From Brevundimonas sp. UBA2388 (GTDB lineage Bacteria > Pseudomonadota > Alphaproteobacteria > Caulobacterales > Caulobacteraceae): a DNA stretch of 26,387 bases. Positions 1 through 7,832 of this stretch are shown piece by piece. Every line of letters begins with the position of its first letter. Within the stretch, counting starts at the first letter, position 1. The translations under genes and the position numbers were made by a program. The DNA lies in the NCBI GenBank assembly GCA_002343425.1, contig DDSO01000003.1, positions 4,029 through 30,415 on the forward strand, read 5' to 3'. The notes below the pieces were generated by a model. The model saw nothing but the letters and a program-made list of their open reading frames with translations, was not told the DNA's origin and ran no database searches.

Positions 1-705
1 GAGTTCGGTCTGCGCGAGCAGCTCGGCGACTCCGAGCAGCGCGTTCAGCGGCGTGCGGATCTCGTGGCTGACAACCGCGAGGAAGTCCGATTTGGCGGCG
101 CTGGCCACCTCGGCCTTGCGGCGGGCGCTCTGTTCGGCGTCCCGGGCGGATTTGAGGGCGCCGGTCGTCGATGAGCTTTGCCGCACTGTCACAACCAGGT
201 GGCTCATATAGAGGATGCAGCCGATGGCGACGAGCAGCTCTTGCCAGTTCTGGCTTGAGATCGCGGTGAACACGGGCAGGCCCAGAAAATAGGTCGCATG
301 AGGCGCCACCGCCGAAATCAGGATCGGCCTTGCATGGTGCATGTGCAGGCTGACGTGCAGGAGACCGCCGGCGCACTGGACCATGGCGAACACACGGCCG
401 ACATCCCCGCCGTAGAACCACATATAGGCGCTCATGGCCGCATAGACGGCGACGCTGAGCACCGTCGTGGCGCAGCAGAGCACCACATAAAGCCGATCCG
501 GCTGCCAATCCTGCCGAAGACGGAACCGCCTGAACACAGCCCAGTCCAGGGCCTGCGTAACCAGAACGGCCGCGAACCAGACAGGCGGCCAGATGGAGGG
601 CACCACAAACCAGGCGGTGCAGCCGATAAAGGCCGCCAGGGCGATCCGTGTCTTGAGTTCCCGGTATCGTACCAGCGACACCATGGCATAGGCGGTGACA
701 GTCAT
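1..705 (-). CDS. Membrane sensor histidine kinase, N-terminal part (runs off the left edge)
   Basis: The 235 visible codons encode the input and start of the phosphotransfer region of a two-component or hybrid sensor kinase. Residues about 21-58, 72-98, 104-119, 128-150 and 155-174 are hydrophobic and give roughly six membrane helices. A short charged, Ala-rich linker (about 183-206) leads into a HisKA H-box, [18 protein letters not shown], with the phospho-accepting His at residue 214. This is a textbook HisKA motif, so kinase identity is firm. The ATPase domain and any receiver domain lie outside the window. The ATG at 705 is chosen because AGGGGA sits 5 bases upstream and the hydrophobic region starts soon after it. 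The gene is divergent from the lipoprotein gene at 843. The signal and the partner regulator cannot be inferred; no response regulator is visible here. Confidence 0.9.
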   Translation of the reverse strand, partial: MTVTAYAMVSLVRYRELKTRIALAAFIGCTAWFVVPSIWPPVWFAAVLVTQALDWAVFRRFRLRQDWQPDRLYVVLCCATTVLSVAVYAAMSAYMWFYGGDVGRVFAMVQCAGGLLHVSLHMHHARPILISAVAPHATYFLGLPVFTAISSQNWQELLVAIGCILYMSHLVVTVRQSSSTTGALKSARDAEQSARRKAEVASAAKSDFLAVVSHEIRTPLNALLGVAELLAQTEL

Positions 706-757
706 TCGATCCCCTCTGATTTCAGCCTACGCCAAATTCTGAAAGGATTGGTTGCCG

Positions 758-772
758 GCGTGGTGACCACGC
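758..772. promoter_or_regulatory. Perfect 15-base palindrome in the kinase/lipoprotein divergent region
   Basis: GCGTGGTGACCACGC has two perfect 7-base arms (GCGTGGT/ACCACGC) around a single central base. It lies in the 137-base gap between the divergent kinase and lipoprotein genes. The form suits a homodimeric regulator binding site, and the single-base centre rules out an RNA hairpin. No regulator can be named, and a chance palindrome in GC-rich DNA is possible. Confidence 0.35.
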
Positions 773-842
773 GCGCGTTCGGGGTTATGGAACAGGCGAA
801 CCGGCCACGCGTTGGAAGGCCGTTGCGGGGGAGATGCTGCTG

Positions 843-1100
843 ATGAAACGCCTGATCGCCATTCTGGCCCTGTCGACTGCCTTTGGCGTCGCCGCCTGCG
901 ATGACCCGAACAACTATGATTCGGAGACCGCCGAGGCGCCGATGGAGGCGCCGGTCGCGCCCGTCGCCGAAGACGCCGGCGTGCCCGTCGCGGCGCCGGG
1001 CGCCGTCAATACGTCGCCGACGGACTCGACCACCCTGCCTTCCGAGAAGCGGTCGTCCGAGGAATCGGTCCAGCCGGAAAGCGAAACCCTCTTCTATTGA
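843..1100 (+). CDS. Small secreted lipoprotein of unknown function
   Basis: An 85-residue protein starting MKRLIAILALSTAFGVAAC. It has a basic n-region, a hydrophobic core and a Cys at residue 19 preceded by VAA, which fits a signal peptidase II lipobox, although the usual Leu at -3 is replaced by Val. The mature part is acidic and rich in Pro, Ala, Glu and Ser (several APVAP-like stretches), so probably unstructured. The ATG at 843 is preferred over the in-frame ATG at 834 because the GGGGGAG ribosome site ends at 833, a good spacing only for the later start. tamA begins 75 bases downstream on the same strand, so co-transcription is possible. I do not recognise a family; it could be a small envelope lipoprotein linked to TamA. 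Confidence 0.7.
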   Translation: MKRLIAILALSTAFGVAACDDPNNYDSETAEAPMEAPVAPVAEDAGVPVAAPGAVNTSPTDSTTLPSEKRSSEESVQPESETLFY

Positions 1101-1175
1101 TCCCGGTCGCCGCCTCATCGGCGCCACGGCGGGATGCGACGGCGTCGATGTTCGCGCCCTGACGAAGGTTCCAGT

Positions 1176-2966
1176 TTGACGCCAAGGCCCGCCCTGTTTC
1201 TCATCGGCACGGCGGGCGCTATCTTGCTGGCCTCCGCCGCGACGGCCGACCCGCGCGCGCAAGTCCGCGGCGAGATGGATGCGGAGCTGCGCGCTCAACT
1301 GGTCCGCGCCATCGGCGAGGTCGATGACCCTCCTTCCAACCGGTTCGAGGCCCGGCGTCGGGCACGCGGCGCGCTGGAGGCCGCAGAGGCTCTCTTGCGG
1401 TCGGAAGGCTATTATCAGCCCGTGCTCGAGGACATCGTCGAGGGAGAAGAGACGCCGGTCGCCATCGTCAACGTCACCCCGGGTCGCCGCTTTGAACTGG
1501 GCGAGGTCCAGGTGCTCTGGGCCGATCCGTCGCCCGACGCGGACACCGATACGACGGTGCGTGGCGAAATCGGCCTGACCCCCGGCCAGCCGGGGCGCGC
1601 AGGCGACATCATCTCTGCCGAGGGCCGGATCATCGCCGGCCTGACCCGCCGGGGTTATGCCGATGCAGCGGCCCAGCCCCGCCGGGTTGTGGTCGATCAT
1701 GCCGCCTTTACGGTCCAGCCCAGTTTTCGCATCGCCCCGGGACCGCTGGTCCGGCTGGACGGCGTGCGCCTGGAAACCCGCGGCCCGACGAATCCCGGCT
1801 GGGTCGCCGGCCTTGCGCCCTGGTCCGAAGGCGAGGTGTACGACCCCGAGGACGTGGCCGAGCTGGAGCGCCGGCTTCTGGAAACCGGGGTTTATGACGG
1901 TGTCGGGGTGGCCCTGGCGCCGACGGACCAGACCAATGCGGACGGCAACCGCCCCGTCATCGTCACCCTGACCGACCGTCCGCGCCGCATCCTTGAGGCC
2001 GGGGCGACCTTCTCGACCGCCGAAGGGTCGGGCCTGGACCTGATCTGGACCTGGCACAACCGGTTCGGCCGCGCCGACACCCTGGTCTGGCAGGCCCGCG
2101 CCGCCGACGTCGACAGCCGACTGGGCACCACCCTGAGCCTGCCGCACTGGCGCCGGCCGGGCGAGACCCTGAGGCTGTCCGGAGCCCTCCTGAACGAGGA
2201 CACCGACGCCTATCGCCGGACCGCGGTCGCCCTCGCCGCTGATCTGCAGCAGCGGATCGGAAAAACCTCCTGGGCGAGCTACGGCGTCGGCCTTGATGCG
2301 GGTCAGTACGACGAGAACCGGTTCGATCCGGTGACGCGGCTGCCGGTCAATTTCGACCGCGATCTGGTCATCCTGACGGCGCGAGGCAGCGCCTATCTGG
2401 ACCGGTCAAACGACCCCCTCGATCCTACAACCGGATGGCGGCTCACCGTTTCGGCCCAGCCCACGGCCGTGACCGGCGAGGACTCGGTGCTGTTCCTGCG
2501 GACCGAGGCGCAGGCCACCGCCTATCTGCCGCTGCAGGACCGCGACCGGACGGTGCTGGCGGGACGCGTGCGGATAGGCTCAATCTTTGGCGGTCAGGAA
2601 CTGACCGTCCCGTCCGACCGCCTGTTCTATTCGGGCGGCGGCGGCTCGGTGCGCGGGTTCGAATATCAGGGCGTCGGGCCGCGCCTGCCCGACAACACCC
2701 CGCGCGGCGGCCTGAGCCTGTTCGAGACCTCGATCGAGATCCGGCGCGACGTCTGGCGCAACTTTCAGGCCGTCGCCTTCCTCGACGCGGGCGCGATCGG
2801 CTTCCAGGAGACGCCCAACTTCAACAACCTGCGCTACGGCGCCGGGGTCGGGGTGCGCTACAAGCTGCCGTTCGGCCCGATCCGGGCCGACATCGCCGTC
2901 CCGCTGGACCGTCGCGACGGCGACGCCGACTTCCAGATCTATGTCAGCATCGGACAGGCGTTTTGA
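1176..2966 (+). CDS. tamA: TamA, outer-membrane Omp85-family assembly factor
   Basis: A 596-residue BamA/Omp85-type protein. It forms the outer-membrane half of the translocation and assembly module, with POTRA domains in the periplasm and a 16-strand barrel in the outer membrane. Seen in the sequence: a signal peptide (PALFLIGTAGAILLASAATA, cleavage near residue 24); POTRA-like repeats over about residues 30-275; a beta-rich C-terminal half; the family lid-lock motif VRGF at residues 492-495 within a Gly-rich loop; and a final Phe (IYVSIGQAF), the expected outer-membrane beta signal. The start is taken as TTG at 1176, with GAAGG about 8 bases upstream and the signal peptide directly after it. 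The frame also opens upstream at 1134, but that would put an Arg-rich extension before the signal peptide. The stop overlaps the tamB start, a conserved gene pair. Confidence 0.93.
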   Translation: MTPRPALFLIGTAGAILLASAATADPRAQVRGEMDAELRAQLVRAIGEVDDPPSNRFEARRRARGALEAAEALLRSEGYYQPVLEDIVEGEETPVAIVNVTPGRRFELGEVQVLWADPSPDADTDTTVRGEIGLTPGQPGRAGDIISAEGRIIAGLTRRGYADAAAQPRRVVVDHAAFTVQPSFRIAPGPLVRLDGVRLETRGPTNPGWVAGLAPWSEGEVYDPEDVAELERRLLETGVYDGVGVALAPTDQTNADGNRPVIVTLTDRPRRILEAGATFSTAEGSGLDLIWTWHNRFGRADTLVWQARAADVDSRLGTTLSLPHWRRPGETLRLSGALLNEDTDAYRRTAVALAADLQQRIGKTSWASYGVGLDAGQYDENRFDPVTRLPVNFDRDLVILTARGSAYLDRSNDPLDPTTGWRLTVSAQPTAVTGEDSVLFLRTEAQATAYLPLQDRDRTVLAGRVRIGSIFGGQELTVPSDRLFYSGGGGSVRGFEYQGVGPRLPDNTPRGGLSLFETSIEIRRDVWRNFQAVAFLDAGAIGFQETPNFNNLRYGAGVGVRYKLPFGPIRADIAVPLDRRDGDADFQIYVSIGQAF

Positions 2967-5900
2967 CGGACGCCGCCCCTCCCCCCGACGACGCGCCTGA
3001 CACGCCGGCCGAAGTGGCGAAAAAGAAGCGCACGCGGCTGCAGGCCGCCGCCTTCTTCGGCGGCATGGCCGCGGCGGTACTCGCCGCCCTGCTGATTGTC
3101 GTCGCGGTCGGCGGGCGGATGTATCTGCTGTCTGACTCCGGCCGGGGGCTGGTGACCAGTTTCGTCGCCGGCAAGAAGCTGGGCCGCTATGGCCGGATCA
3201 ATGTCGAGGGCGTGCGCGGCGACCTGTTCGACGACTTCACCATCGACCGCGTCACCGTCACTGACGCCGAGGGTGTCTGGCTGGAAGCGCGCAAGGTCCG
3301 CGTCGACTGGGACTGGTGGCCGCTGATCACCCGCCGCTTCCACGCCACCGAGATCGAGGCTGAGGTCATCCGGTTGATCCGTCGCCCCGAGGTGGAAGCC
3401 TCGACCGAGCCGCCGGGTCCACAGCCGCTTTCCATTGATATCGACCGGTTCGCTGCGGACGTGGAACTCCTCGAAGGCTTCAGCAAGGAGTACGGGCTGT
3501 GGAGGCTGTCAGGCGAGGCCAATGTGCCGCGCAAGGGCGCCAAGACAGCCGCCGTCAACGCCGTCAGCAACAGCCGGCCGGGCGACTACCTGCGCCTCGA
3601 TGCGACCATTGGAGACAGCCTTGAGGATCTGCGGCTGAACCTGCGAGCCAATGAGGCGCGCGGCGGGCCCCTGGCCGGAGCCCTGGGGTATTCCCCCGAT
3701 CAGCCCTTCTTCGCCACGGCGGTCGTCAACGGCGAGGTCGTCGACGCGGTCGTGCGCACCGGCGAGTTTGTGCCGCTGGTGATCAAGGGCCGCTATGGCG
3801 AGACCCGGACGCGGATTTCGGGCTTTGCGGACTTCTCGGGCTCCGACCTGCTGGCGCCGTTTGCCGAGCGGATCGGCCGCACCGTGCGGTTCGGCCTCGC
3901 GACATCAGGCGACAGCGACGACGACGGCCGGATCGGCGTCGGCTGGCGGCTGATCGCCGACAACCTCGATTCCCGAGCCAGCGGCGAGATCCGGATCAGG
4001 GACCAGAGCAGCCCGGACGGAATCACGCTCGACGTTTCGACCCGCTCGCTGACCCGACTGGTCGGTCAGCAAGTCGGCGGCCCGGCGGCCTATCGCGGTG
4101 TTTTCCGGGGCGATGCCGCGCAGTGGCGCCTGGAGGGGTCTGTCGATCTGATCGCCGCAGACGTCGCGAGTTACCGGGCGCAGCGAATCCGCGGACCGCT
4201 GAATATTCAGGTCAGGCAGGGACGCCTGGATCTGGACGGCGACCTCCAGGTCGCCGGCGGGTCCAGCGCCGGGCTGTTCGGAGGCCTTCTGGGCGCCTCG
4301 CCGCGCCTGTCGTTCGAGGCGCTTCGTCAGGCGGATGGGGCCCTCCTGCTGGAGCGGATCGATCTGACCGGCCAGGCCCTCACCGTGACGGGGTCCGGCG
4401 GACGAAACCTCGTCGGCGCGCTCGGCTTCCGCGGCCGAGCCGAGATCACCGATGCCGCCCGGCTGCGCGAGGGCGCGCGAGGGCGTTTCGGCGGGCCGAT
4501 CTCCGCCTCGACGTCACGCGCAGGGGCGCCCTGGCAGCTGACGTTCGACGGGCGCGGCCGGGGGCTGTCCATCGGGTTGGACGAGCTGGATCGTCTGCTC
4601 GGCGCGACGCCCCGCCTGCAACTGACCGGCGCGCTGGATGAGGGTCGCATCGCGGTAGAGCGGGCGCAGCTGACCGGCGCCCAGGGCTCGGCCGCTGCCC
4701 GGGGTCTGATCGAGAGCGACGGGCGGCTGCGCCTCTCGCTGGACTGGAACGCCACCGGGCCGTTCGGCGTCGGTCCCGTGGCCGTCGACGGCGCCATGAC
4801 CGGCGAGGGCGCGCTGACGGGGACGCTCGCGGAGCCGCGCGCCGACCTGACCGCGACCTTCGGCAAGGTCAGCGCCGGAGCCCTCGTCCTGACCGACGCC
4901 GGCATGGTCCTCAGTTTCCGGCGCGGCCCCGACGCGTCGGACGGGCGGATCGCACTGACCGCCGGATCGAACTACGGGCGGGCCAGGGCCAGCGGAAACT
5001 TCTTCCTGGGCGGAGACCGGTTGCGGCTGACAGAGGTGGACCTGAACGCGGGCGGGGTGACGGCCCAGGGGGCCATCGACCTGTCGAACAACATCCCCTC
5101 CAGCGCGGACCTTACCTTTACCGCCCGCCCGGGGGCCTTCCTGGCGTCAGGCACGGCGGACGGCCGGATACGTCTGACGGACGGCGCCGGAGCCGAGACG
5201 GCGATCCTCAATGTGACGGGTCGCAATGTGCGGCTTGCGGGTTCGACCTGGGTCGTCCGCAGCCTCGATCTGAACGGCCGCGGCACGCTGGAGCGCCTGC
5301 CCTTCACGCTCAAGGCCGACGTCGGCGGGACCACGCCTGTGTCGTTCGACGGCGCCGGCGTCTACTCCCGCAACGGGCCGGCCCAGACGGTCGTTCTCGA
5401 GGGCGGCGGACGGGTGCGTGAGATCGCCTTCACCACCCGCAACCCAGCCGTCATCGCCCTGTCCGGCGACGGCCGCGTCGCGCGGGTCGATCTGGGCATC
5501 GGCGGCGGCGTCCTGCTGGGTGAACTGCGCCAGGATTCCCGGGCCGCCATCATCGAGGCCAATCTGACCAGCGTCGATCTCGGCTCGCTGATCCAGGACA
5601 TGCGCGGACGGGTGACTGGCCGGCTGTCGCTGCGCGGGGCGGGCGAGGATCTTTCGGGCTCGGCCAATGTCACCCTCGACGATATTCGCAGCATCGACGC
5701 GCCACGCGGGATCGCCGTCGACGGCACGCTGAACGCCCTGCTGGTCAACAACACCCTGCGTATCCAGGCGAACGCCGTCGATGGCGACGAAGTCCGGGCG
5801 GTCGCCGACCTCACCCTGCCCGTCGAGGCGTCCGCGGCCCCGCTGCGGCTGGCCATTGTGCGGACCCGCGCCATGTCGGGCGAAATCTCGATCCAGGGTC

Positions 5901-7702
5901 AGATCCAGCCGATCTGGGACCTGCTGGCGGGCGGCGAGCGCTCGCTCACCGGCCAGATCAACGCCCGCGCCACCATCGCCGGAACGATGGCCGAGCCGCG
6001 CCTCAACGGACGGCTGGACCTTCAACAGGGCAGTTTCCGCGACAGCGCCACGGGCGTCCGCCTCGACAATGTCGCGCTCGCCAGCCGCTTCGACGACACC
6101 ACCGGTCTGGTCGAGCGCTTCAGCGCCGTCGACGGCTCGGGCGGGTCGGTCAGCGGCAACGGGCGGATCGGTCTGAAAGAAGGCTCCGGATCCAGCTTCC
6201 AGCTGCTCCTCAACCGCTTCCGCATCATCGACAATGACATCGCCGAAGCCAAGGCATCCGGCCTGCTGACCGTGACTCGCGGGACGGAAGGCAACATCAC
6301 CCTGAGCGGCGAGATGGACATCGACGAGGCGCGCATCCAGGCCAATCCGCCCGGATCGAACGGGATCGTCCGCATGGATGTGATCGAGATCAACCGGCCC
6401 GGCGGCGACGTGCCCGAAGAGGAACAGAACCGCCAGCGCGGCCTGCAGTTCGGTCTCGATATCGCCCTGCGTTCGCCCGGCGGCGACGTCCGGGTCATCG
6501 GCCGCGGCCTGAACGTCGAGATGAACGTCAACGCCCGTGTGACCGGCACCATCGCCCGGCCGACCCTGAGCGGCACGGCCCGGGTCGTGCGCGGCGACTA
6601 TGATTTTGCGGGCAAGCGGTTCGTCTTCGACGAGCGCGGCACGGTGACCCTGTCGACCAATCCGGAGCAGATCCGGCTGAACCTGACCGCCACGCGTGAT
6701 GACCCCGCCCTGACCGCCACCATCCGCGTCACGGGGACAGCCGCGCGGCCCGAGATCGTCCTGACCTCGACCCCGGCCCTGCCCCAGGACGAGATCCTGT
6801 CCCAGGTGCTGTTCGGACGCTCGGCGTCCCAGCTGTCCGCCTTCGAGGCGGCCCAGCTGGCCGCGGGCGTGGCGGCGCTGGCCGGCGGCGGCGGTTTCGA
6901 CGTGATCGGGAATCTGCGGGAACTGGCCGGGCTGGACCGGCTGTCATTTGGCGGCGAGGCCTCGAGCCTGACGGTCGCCGGCGGCCGCTACATCACCGAC
7001 GACGTCTATCTGGAGATTATCGGCGGCGGCGAGAACGGGGCGGCGGTCAATGTCGAATGGCAGGTGCGCCGCAACCTGACCGTCAGTTCGAAATTCGGCG
7101 GACAGGGCGAGGCCAGTCTGTCGATCCGCTGGCGCCGTCAGTCGCGCGAGCCGGGCGCCGGCCGCGAGGACCGACGCCCGAACCGGCGATCCGCCCTACT
7201 GGGCGGCCGCCATACGGATCCTGTCGAGCGCACGCGCTCCGCGGATCCCGGCGATGTGCATGACCAACTGGACGACCAGAATCACGAAGCCGACGTAGAC
7301 CTGCCAGTTCGGAGCCGCTGCGGTTTCAGGCATGCCTTCCTGACCGGCCATCATCAGTCCGAACACGCCGGACACGAGACCAAAAGCGACCAGGATCGCG
7401 AAGATGATCGGGATCACAATATTCGGCTTGGCCCATTGGACCAGGCCCAGAACCAGCTGAATCACGCAGAGGCCGATCGCGCTCCACATGGCGATTTGCA
7501 CCATCGCTCCGCCCATGCCGGCCATTTCCGGCGTATCGGCCGAAGCCTGGGCCATAGCCGCCTCGATCTCGGCGGAGCCGCTGGTCATCAGCAGGGCGAC
7601 GCCGACGCCGCCCCAGATCACGCCGAGGAAGATCGCCAGGGCGCTCGCCCGGGCGGCCCCGATCGCTTCAGCCTCGGTGGTGATCGGCGCGCTCGGGTTT
7701 GA
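2963..7702 (+). CDS. tamB: TamB, inner-membrane-anchored translocation/assembly protein with unusual C-terminal run-on
   Basis: Partner of TamA. A single N-terminal helix (about residues 30-55) anchors it in the inner membrane. A very long beta-rich body spans the periplasm, and family knowledge links it to lipid transport and outer-membrane protein assembly. The TamB (DUF490) domain is clear from about residue 1040: the stretch with GDYDFAGKRFVFDERGTV, then the PALPQDEILSQVLFGRS motif, then the terminal strands ending SLSIRWRR near residue 1392 (base 7138). This is where homologues usually finish. The open frame then continues for about 187 residues rich in Asp, His, Gln and Arg, made of the antisense of the membrane gene at 7196-7723, so the tail is suspect. 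The start is TTG at 2963, overlapping the tamA TGA and implying translational coupling. Length is 1579 residues as read, about 1392 without the tail. Confidence 0.9.
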   Translation: MTDAAPPPDDAPDTPAEVAKKKRTRLQAAAFFGGMAAAVLAALLIVVAVGGRMYLLSDSGRGLVTSFVAGKKLGRYGRINVEGVRGDLFDDFTIDRVTVTDAEGVWLEARKVRVDWDWWPLITRRFHATEIEAEVIRLIRRPEVEASTEPPGPQPLSIDIDRFAADVELLEGFSKEYGLWRLSGEANVPRKGAKTAAVNAVSNSRPGDYLRLDATIGDSLEDLRLNLRANEARGGPLAGALGYSPDQPFFATAVVNGEVVDAVVRTGEFVPLVIKGRYGETRTRISGFADFSGSDLLAPFAERIGRTVRFGLATSGDSDDDGRIGVGWRLIADNLDSRASGEIRIRDQSSPDGITLDVSTRSLTRLVGQQVGGPAAYRGVFRGDAAQWRLEGSVDLIAADVASYRAQRIRGPLNIQVRQGRLDLDGDLQVAGGSSAGLFGGLLGASPRLSFEALRQADGALLLERIDLTGQALTVTGSGGRNLVGALGFRGRAEITDAARLREGARGRFGGPISASTSRAGAPWQLTFDGRGRGLSIGLDELDRLLGATPRLQLTGALDEGRIAVERAQLTGAQGSAAARGLIESDGRLRLSLDWNATGPFGVGPVAVDGAMTGEGALTGTLAEPRADLTATFGKVSAGALVLTDAGMVLSFRRGPDASDGRIALTAGSNYGRARASGNFFLGGDRLRLTEVDLNAGGVTAQGAIDLSNNIPSSADLTFTARPGAFLASGTADGRIRLTDGAGAETAILNVTGRNVRLAGSTWVVRSLDLNGRGTLERLPFTLKADVGGTTPVSFDGAGVYSRNGPAQTVVLEGGGRVREIAFTTRNPAVIALSGDGRVARVDLGIGGGVLLGELRQDSRAAIIEANLTSVDLGSLIQDMRGRVTGRLSLRGAGEDLSGSANVTLDDIRSIDAPRGIAVDGTLNALLVNNTLRIQANAVDGDEVRAVADLTLPVEASAAPLRLAIVRTRAMSGEISIQGQIQPIWDLLAGGERSLTGQINARATIAGTMAEPRLNGRLDLQQGSFRDSATGVRLDNVALASRFDDTTGLVERFSAVDGSGGSVSGNGRIGLKEGSGSSFQLLLNRFRIIDNDIAEAKASGLLTVTRGTEGNITLSGEMDIDEARIQANPPGSNGIVRMDVIEINRPGGDVPEEEQNRQRGLQFGLDIALRSPGGDVRVIGRGLNVEMNVNARVTGTIARPTLSGTARVVRGDYDFAGKRFVFDERGTVTLSTNPEQIRLNLTATRDDPALTATIRVTGTAARPEIVLTSTPALPQDEILSQVLFGRSASQLSAFEAAQLAAGVAALAGGGGFDVIGNLRELAGLDRLSFGGEASSLTVAGGRYITDDVYLEIIGGGENGAAVNVEWQVRRNLTVSSKFGGQGEASLSIRWRRQSREPGAGREDRRPNRRSALLGGRHTDPVERTRSADPGDVHDQLDDQNHEADVDLPVRSRCGFRHAFLTGHHQSEHAGHETKSDQDREDDRDHNIRLGPLDQAQNQLNHAEADRAPHGDLHHRSAHAGHFRRIGRSLGHSRLDLGGAAGHQQGDADAAPDHAEEDRQGARPGGPDRFSLGGDRRARV

Positions 7703-7723
7703 CGCCTTGATCCAGTCAGTCAT
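7196..7723 (-). CDS. Four-helix membrane protein of unknown function
   Basis: A 175-residue protein with four predicted membrane helices: about residues 26-47 (ALAIFLGVIWGGVGVALL), 77-96 (AMWSAIGLCVIQLVLGLVQW), 101-124 (VIPIIFAILVAFGLVSGVFGLMM) and 140-158. The N-terminus is short and polar and the C-terminus basic. It has a strong ribosome site, AAGGGAGGGA, upstream of the ATG at 7723, and a possible -10 box further upstream, both favouring a real gene. It is convergent with tamB, and its whole length lies opposite the run-on part of the tamB frame. I do not recognise a characterised family. The strong ribosome site and helical pattern make this the more credible gene of the overlapping pair in this interval. 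Confidence 0.75.
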   Translation of the reverse strand: MTDWIKASNPSAPITTEAEAIGAARASALAIFLGVIWGGVGVALLMTSGSAEIEAAMAQASADTPEMAGMGGAMVQIAMWSAIGLCVIQLVLGLVQWAKPNIVIPIIFAILVAFGLVSGVFGLMMAGQEGMPETAAAPNWQVYVGFVILVVQLVMHIAGIRGARALDRIRMAAAQ

Positions 7724-7751
7724 TTGGGTAGTCCCTCCCTTGAAGATGATT

Positions 7752-7761
7752 GAAGCCTAGC
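7752..7761 (-). promoter_or_regulatory. Candidate -10 element for the membrane gene at 7196-7723
   Basis: On the minus strand the bases read GCTAGGCTTC, resembling the GCTANAWC -10 element known for the Caulobacter housekeeping sigma factor. Initiation just downstream would give a leader of about 20 bases carrying the AAGGGAGGGA ribosome site. No convincing -35 box is visible, so this is tentative. Confidence 0.3.
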
Positions 7762-7816
7762 CCGCTCGCGCCCGAGGCGAAACCCATGGCTCGCCTTCAC
7801 CTTTCCGCCCCGGACG

Positions 7817-7823
7817 GCTAGGG
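7817..7823 (+). promoter_or_regulatory. Candidate -10 element for the M20-ast operon, possibly leaderless
   Basis: GCTAGGG lies 9 bases before the ATG at 7833. A start site 6-8 bases downstream of it would coincide almost exactly with that ATG, and no ribosome site precedes the ATG, so a leaderless transcript is plausible. The -35 region is weak (TTCACC near 7796). Similarity to the Caulobacterales -10 consensus is the only support. Confidence 0.3.
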
Positions 7824-7832
7824 TTCCGCCGC

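Noticed and set aside
1101..1175. Possible terminator between the lipoprotein gene and tamA
   Set aside because: Only short scattered GC-rich complementarity and no U-run; not supportable.
702..2147. Long open frame on the minus strand opposite tamA
   Set aside because: It is a shadow of the lipoprotein and tamA genes: no ribosome site, no recognisable domain, and composition typical of antisense frames in high-GC DNA. TamA is clearly the real gene.
4470..4491. Tandem GCGCGAGGGC repeat inside tamB
   Set aside because: Two 10-base copies within coding sequence that encode ordinary residues; too short and too common in GC-rich DNA to be meaningful.
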